Shown: positions 5,942 to 9,237 of the stretch, in pieces | Layout of the letters: each line of letters starts with the position of its first letter | Position numbering within the stretch: the stretch's first letter is position 1 | NCBI GenBank assembly: GCA_030590275.1 | Contig: JAUUYV010000035.1 | Span: forward strand, 1-9,237 | Origin: Porticoccaceae bacterium | GTDB lineage: Bacteria; Pseudomonadota; Gammaproteobacteria; Pseudomonadales; Porticoccaceae | Direction: 5' to 3' | Length of the DNA: 9,237 nucleotides | The notes under the pieces: generated by a model | The model's input: only the letters and a program-made list of their open reading frames with translations | What the model was told of the DNA's origin: nothing | Database searches by the model: none | Position numbers and translations under genes: made by a program

Positions 5942-6236
5942 GCCTGGTGCAGCAGTTTGGTAGAGGCCTGGCCGCGGGTCGATAGCCGTAAGCGGGTCGA
6001 TAGCCGTAAGCGGGTCGATAGCCGTAAACGGGAGAGTAAGCAGGTGAATAGTTGTAGTAATTGGCGTAGCAGGTGGTTTTTGGCCCTGGCAATATGAGTT
6101 TTTTGTGATCTGGGCTTCTTAATTGAGGGTTTTTTGATGATGAGGGCTTAATGGAGATGAACTCCTTAACAGTAAAATCCGTATTCGCGATCTCAAGATC
6201 CGTGGGTTCAACGGTAGTCTTACTGAATAACGCCAT
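5931..6236 (-). CDS. Unrecognised small Tyr/Pro-rich protein with YGYRPA repeats
   Basis: I do not recognise this 101-residue protein. Residues 1-55 are a mixed hydrophilic stretch (MALFSKTTVEPTDLEIANTD) that could fold; they contain no membrane helix or signal peptide. From about residue 57 the composition shifts to Tyr and Pro: YANYYNYSPAYSPV and then YGYRPA three times (71-88), ending with PNCCTRLNQ. The three Cys (57, 95, 96) have no clear motif. ATG 6236 has AAGG 5 nt upstream, a reasonable ribosome-binding site, and the repeat is a multiple of three so the frame is kept; these points favour a real gene. It lies between rmf and rlmKL, transcribed in the same direction as rmf, 127 bp upstream of it. 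Tyr/Pro repeats occur in low-complexity, adhesive or surface proteins, but with no export signal no function can be given. It may be a lineage-specific gene. Confidence 0.55.
   Translation of the reverse strand: MALFSKTTVEPTDLEIANTDFTVKEFISIKPSSSKNPQLRSPDHKKLILPGPKTTCYANYYNYSPAYSPVYGYRPAYGYRPAYGYRPAARPLPNCCTRLNQ
5975..6028. repeat. Three 18-bp tandem repeats within the small Tyr/Pro protein gene
   Basis: Units at 5975-5992, 5993-6010 and 6011-6028 share CGGGTCGATAGCCGTAAG; the first two are identical and the third differs only at its last base. A decayed fourth unit (6029-6046) begins with CGGG. Each encodes six residues (YGYRPA register). Near-identity at the DNA level points to recent expansion by slippage or unequal recombination. 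Confidence 0.95.
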
Positions 6237-6354
6237 TTGAGCCTTGAGTTATCGTTGGCTTTACAGTTGACCAGATCAAGAGCTCTGCGTCGAAGATTTT
6301 ATTTTTCTATTAGAGGTCTGGTTTAATTCCCTATGGTAATCAAAAGGTCGTATT
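6237..6354. promoter_or_regulatory. Divergent region between the small repeat-protein gene and rlmKL
   Basis: 118 bp between the two divergent starts, which must contain promoters for both. A plus-strand TTGACC (6267-6272) and an A/T-rich tract (6296-6313) are the only hints. On the minus strand TAAAAT (within 6298-6304) resembles a -10 but has no -35. None is convincing. Confidence 0.35.
6342..6347 (+). promoter_or_regulatory. Ribosome-binding site supporting the TTG start of rlmKL
   Basis: AAAAGG ends 7 nt before TTG 6355. An in-frame TAA at 6337-6339 rules out any start further upstream, and there is no in-frame ATG or GTG before the THUMP region, so this site fixes the unusual TTG start. 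Confidence 0.75.
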
Positions 6355-8721
6355 TTGAGTGGCTCTAAATCTCACATATCGAATGAACAAAGCCCGCTAA
6401 CATCTTCTAGCAATTCGATTAAATGCAAAGGTGAAGGTAGCAATGGGGCCAGGACAGGCTGGTTTGTTACCTGCCCAAAAGCTTTAGAGAGCCTGCTTGC
6501 CGATGAGCTCAGAAATCTTGGTGGTGAGGCAGTAAAAGAGACGGTTGCCGGGGTTCATGTCGAGGGGCCAGAGACCCTGGGCTATAAGATCTGCCTGTGG
6601 TCACGGCTTGCAAACCGAGTATTGATGCCTCTGATTACGGCTCCGGTTAGCGATGGTGACTCCCTGTATGAGCTTGCGAGCTCTATATTATGGTCAGGTC
6701 ATTTTGATGTGGAGTCCAGTATTACGGTGGACTTTATCGGCACCGGAGACGGTATTCGCAATACCCAATACGGTGCGCAGCGGGTAAAGGATGCCATTGT
6801 CGATCAGTTTCGCGCTGAAACCGGTGAACGGCCTAATGTTGATCGTCACTCTCCAGATATTCGTATCAATGCACGTTTGGCCAAAGGTTCGATAACCTTG
6901 AGTTTAGACTTCTCTGGGAAAAGCCTGCATCGACGAGGCTATCGACAGGGTCAGGTGAGTGCACCCCTGAAAGAAAATTTAGCCGTGGCCTTGTTACTCC
7001 GGGCCGGGTGGCCTGAGATTGCCAGACAGGGTGGTGAATTTGTCGATCCCATGTGTGGCGGTGGTACCCTGGTGATTGAGGCGGCGATGATGGCGGCGGA
7101 TATCGCTCCGGGTTTGCTACGTAAACAATTTGGTTTCCATGCCTGGAGGCATTATCAGCCAGAGATTTGGCAAGATTTAGTAACGGAGGCCGAAGCGCGG
7201 CGGGACGCGGGCTTGGCAGCAGAGTTACCGACCTTACGTGGCTACGACGAGGATCAGCGAGCCATTGATGTCAGTATTGATAATGTCAGTGCTGCCGGGC
7301 TGCATGAGCTGCTGTTAGAGAAAACGCTGCGTTTTGAAACCCGCACTATTTCAGGTACTGAGCAACACGAGGGCATTGCCAGGGAGGGTTTGCTTATTAC
7401 TAATCCACCTTACGGAGAACGGCTGGGCGATATTGACACTCTAGCACTCACCTACCAGGAACTGGGTTCGGCGATCAAAGAGTATTACCCTGGATGGCGT
7501 GCGGCAATCATAACCTCTAATCCTGAACTCGGTTTTGAACTGGGCTTGAAAGCGCGTAAAAAATATCGACTGTTTAACGGTGCTCTGGCCAGTGAGTTGT
7601 TGATATTTGATGTGCATACCGTAGTACAGGCGGAGGCTGCTCAGCTGCAACAGGAGCAAAGACGACAGCGGCGCAGTGATGAGACTAATGCTGCGGTTAC
7701 CATGTTGGTTAATCGCCTTAAAAAGAATCAACGCAAACTTAAACCCTGGCTGAAAAAAAATACTATTGAGTGCTATCGGCTCTACGATGCCGATTTGCCG
7801 GAGTACGCGGTGGCTATCGATTGCTACGGGGATAGTGTTCATGTTCAGGAGTACGCAGCACCGAAATCCATTGATCCGGCTACCGCACAGAGGCGCTTAC
7901 GGGAGGTCGAAGAGGCTTTGATCTCGGTACTGGGGGTGGATGAAGACAGTTTGTTTTTTAAGCGCCGTGAACGTCAAAGAGGTACAAAGCAGTATCAGCG
8001 TCTGCATGAATCTACTTTTTCCTCGCCTGACTCCACCAGGTCTGGCTTCAGCTGGCCTGGCAGTAAAGCGTCTGATGACACCAAGAGTCCTGGACAAATG
8101 CAGGTCAGCGAGGGTGCGGCCAGGTTTGAAGTGAATCTCGGTACTTATCTCGATACCGGTTTGTTTCTCGATCATCGCCCTGTGCGGCAAAGGTTGGCGG
8201 CGCTGGCAGCAGGAGGACGTTTTTTAAATCTATTTTGTTATACCGCCACCGCTACGGTGCAGGCCGCCCTGGGTGGGGCGGAGTCTAGCCTGAGTATTGA
8301 TATGTCCAATGCATATTTGGCCTGGGCAGAGCGAAATTTTCGTTTGAACAAGCTGGATAGCGGGCAGCATGAGTTGTTGCGAGCAGATTGTTTAGTGTGG
8401 TTGGAGCGTGCGCAGGCCTTATTTTCGGCCAGGTTTGATGTGATCTTGCTTGACCCCCCCACATTCTCCAATTCTAAAAAAATGGAGAATACTCTTGATG
8501 TGCAGCGGGATCATCCGCTGATGATCGAGCAGGCCATGACCCTGTTAGCGCCGGGTGGAACTTTGCTGTTCTCCAATAATTTTCGGCGTTTTCAAATGCA
8601 GGAGTCGATATTAATTACGTATCTGGTGGAAAATATCAGCGCTCAAACCCTCGACCCAGACTTTGTGCGTAATCCGCGAATTCATAATTGTTGGTTGATT
8701 CAGCATCGTGCAAAGCAATGA
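6355..8721 (+). CDS. rlmL: Bifunctional 23S rRNA methyltransferase RlmKL (m2G2445 / m7G2069)
   Basis: A fused enzyme using S-adenosylmethionine to methylate two guanines of 23S rRNA during 50S assembly; in E. coli the N-terminal half makes m2G2445 and the C-terminal half m7G2069. Domains: a Ser-rich leader (1-34), a segment beginning GWFVTCPKALESLLADEL, THUMP RNA-binding domain (about 80-190), first methyltransferase with SAM motif D231-PMCGGGT and catalytic NPPYGERLG (350-358), a charged linker (about 425-465), then a second methyltransferase with NLFCYTATAT (625-634) and DPPTFSNS (700-707). At 788 residues it exceeds E. coli RlmL (702), through the leader and a Ser-rich insert at about 553-582. 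The start is TTG with AAAAGG 7 nt upstream. Its stop overlaps the glutaredoxin-like start (ATGA). Both catalytic centres look intact. Confidence 0.96.
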   Translation: MSGSKSHISNEQSPLTSSSNSIKCKGEGSNGARTGWFVTCPKALESLLADELRNLGGEAVKETVAGVHVEGPETLGYKICLWSRLANRVLMPLITAPVSDGDSLYELASSILWSGHFDVESSITVDFIGTGDGIRNTQYGAQRVKDAIVDQFRAETGERPNVDRHSPDIRINARLAKGSITLSLDFSGKSLHRRGYRQGQVSAPLKENLAVALLLRAGWPEIARQGGEFVDPMCGGGTLVIEAAMMAADIAPGLLRKQFGFHAWRHYQPEIWQDLVTEAEARRDAGLAAELPTLRGYDEDQRAIDVSIDNVSAAGLHELLLEKTLRFETRTISGTEQHEGIAREGLLITNPPYGERLGDIDTLALTYQELGSAIKEYYPGWRAAIITSNPELGFELGLKARKKYRLFNGALASELLIFDVHTVVQAEAAQLQQEQRRQRRSDETNAAVTMLVNRLKKNQRKLKPWLKKNTIECYRLYDADLPEYAVAIDCYGDSVHVQEYAAPKSIDPATAQRRLREVEEALISVLGVDEDSLFFKRRERQRGTKQYQRLHESTFSSPDSTRSGFSWPGSKASDDTKSPGQMQVSEGAARFEVNLGTYLDTGLFLDHRPVRQRLAALAAGGRFLNLFCYTATATVQAALGGAESSLSIDMSNAYLAWAERNFRLNKLDSGQHELLRADCLVWLERAQALFSARFDVILLDPPTFSNSKKMENTLDVQRDHPLMIEQAMTLLAPGGTLLFSNNFRRFQMQESILITYLVENISAQTLDPDFVRNPRIHNCWLIQHRAKQ

Positions 8722-8984
8722 CTATTGAAACCGACAGCTCAAAGAAAGTGCTCACTTTATATGTTGGGGAGGGTTGCCACCTGTGTGATCAGGCCCGTTA
8801 TTTATTACAGCCAGTAATAGCAGAGTTAAGCTGGACTTTGGAAGAGATTTCTATTGTTGGAGACGAGGCCTTGGCGACAACTTATGGTCTGCGCATTCCT
8901 GTGGTCAAAACACCGGCGGGTGAAGAGAAGGGCTGGCCGTTTACAGCGGGTCAAATTAAACGTCTTTTAAGTTTAGGCCCCTAG
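8718..8984 (+). CDS. Glutaredoxin-like small thiol protein (DUF836 / Glrx-like)
   Basis: An 88-residue thioredoxin-fold protein. A first strand (KVLTLYVGEG) leads to the redox motif C-H-L-C (about 26-29 from this start) in GCHLCDQARYLL, and later to YGLRIPVV, whose proline is the cis-Pro expected opposite the active site. The end, WPFTAGQIKRLLSL, also fits the family of short glutaredoxin-like proteins (Pfam Glrx-like, formerly DUF836). The role is presumably thiol-disulfide exchange or glutathione-linked reduction in the cytoplasm; specific partners are unknown. ATG 8718 overlaps the rlmKL stop in ATGA with no separate ribosome-binding site, so it is probably co-translated; a TTG at 8688 in the same frame is rejected because the extra residues lie outside the fold. 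The gene is convergent with the TatD-like gene and shares its stop palindrome. Confidence 0.9.
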   Translation: MTIETDSSKKVLTLYVGEGCHLCDQARYLLQPVIAELSWTLEEISIVGDEALATTYGLRIPVVKTPAGEEKGWPFTAGQIKRLLSLGP

Positions 8985-9237
8985 AGTTCATCCGTAAGCG
9001 GTACTCTGAAAAATTTCTGGGCGTTGGCGGTGCTGGCTGCAGCGAGAACCGCTTCGCTCTCCTGGCGGTATTGAGCGAGACCTAAGAGTACCCAGGGTAG
9101 ATAGGCGGGTTCATTCCGGTTTTTATTTTGTTTCGTCCGATTCAGTGATGTCGGGGCTGACTTTGCATTCGCTGGCAATAAAAAAGGCGCATCGCTTTCA
9201 ATCATTAGACGGTCGAGAGGAATGTTGTGGACGATTC
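8981..9237 (-). CDS. tatD: TatD-family metal-dependent hydrolase/nuclease (5' part beyond window end)
   Basis: Only the C-terminal ~85 residues are in the window; the frame stays open to the right edge. Upstream of the internal Met at 9205 the reading continues as HNIPLDRL, so that Met is not the start. The segment IPLDRLMIESDAPFLLP carries the family motif, with the metal-binding Asp kept in ESDAP (commonly ETDAP). It is followed by RNEPAYLPWVL and a C-terminal helix region ending with TANAQKFF, as in E. coli TatD (RNEPAHLP ... ANVKTLF). RNEP points to TatD proper rather than the YcfH or YjjV paralogues. TatD proteins are TIM-barrel hydrolases with 3'-5' exonuclease/DNase activity reported in E. 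coli. The linker before RNEP (KSAPTSLNRTKQNKN) is a little longer than usual. The stop TAG (8983-8981) interlocks with the neighbouring gene's stop. Confidence 0.92.
   Translation of the reverse strand, partial: IVHNIPLDRLMIESDAPFLLPANAKSAPTSLNRTKQNKNRNEPAYLPWVLLGLAQYRQESEAVLAAASTANAQKFFRVPLTDEL

Noticed and set aside
5975..6028. 18-bp repeats as a possible CRISPR array
   Set aside because: The units are directly adjacent with no spacers, sit within an open frame and encode a hexapeptide repeat.
7138..7150. 13-mer CATGCCTGGAGGC shared with the rmf start region (5801-5813)
   Set aside because: A single 13-bp match in a 9-kb window is about what chance predicts, and both copies lie in unrelated coding contexts.
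7441..7842. Minus-strand open frame of 133 codons inside rlmKL
   Set aside because: It lies opposite strongly conserved RlmKL sequence, and its translation shows no domain or sensible ribosome-binding site.
8688..8717. TTG 8688 as the start of the glutaredoxin-like gene
   Set aside because: The added ten residues lie before the first strand of the fold and wholly inside rlmKL; ATG 8718 makes the common ATGA overlap.

Overview
The window looks like ordinary chromosome of a gammaproteobacterium. The evidence is a class 2 (membrane-associated, quinone-linked) dihydroorotate dehydrogenase, a ribosome modulation factor (a family largely confined to Gammaproteobacteria), and a fused two-domain 23S rRNA methyltransferase of the RlmKL type. 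The neighbourhood pyrD - rmf - rlmKL is, as I recall it, also found in Pseudomonas. A marine Cellvibrionales-like host is a guess and is not demonstrated here. I see no integrase, transposase, phage gene, CRISPR array, tRNA or rRNA.

Left part (1-4371, all on the minus strand): a tightly packed MoxR/VWA operon. In transcription order it is a MoxR-type AAA+ ATPase (4371-3382), a DUF58 protein (3382-2360), a DUF4381 membrane protein (2353-1856), a BatA-like von Willebrand A protein (1862-858) and a BatB-like VWA protein (865 to beyond base 1). Junctions are a 1-bp overlap, a 6-bp gap, a 7-bp overlap and an 8-bp overlap, so the genes are almost certainly co-transcribed and partly translationally coupled. 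Positive-inside topology suggests that the VWA domains face the periplasm, while MoxR, DUF58 and the soluble part of DUF4381 are cytoplasmic. This is the standard pattern proposed for MoxR chaperones acting on VWA/metal-binding membrane partners in envelope maintenance; the exact client is unknown.

Middle (4372-6354): a 144-bp divergent regulatory region with small inverted and direct repeats, then pyrD on the plus strand. pyrD converges on rmf (minus strand), with a perfect 12-bp hairpin overlapping the pyrD stop codon and a second hairpin over the rmf stop. Upstream of rmf is an unrecognised small minus-strand gene encoding a Tyr/Pro-rich protein with three near-identical 18-bp tandem repeats.

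Right part (6355-9237): rlmKL (23S rRNA m2G2445/m7G2069 methyltransferase) starts at TTG with a good ribosome-binding site and overlaps by 4 bp a small glutaredoxin-like gene. That gene converges on the 3' end of a TatD-family metal-dependent hydrolase, which runs out of the window. The two share the palindrome CTAG as interlocked stop codons.

The genes in the centre and right link pyrimidine synthesis, ribosome hibernation and rRNA modification. Nothing here clearly amounts to a new system. The least explained items are the Tyr/Pro repeat protein between rmf and rlmKL, the Ser-rich insertions in RlmKL and the repeat-dense moxR/pyrD intergenic region.
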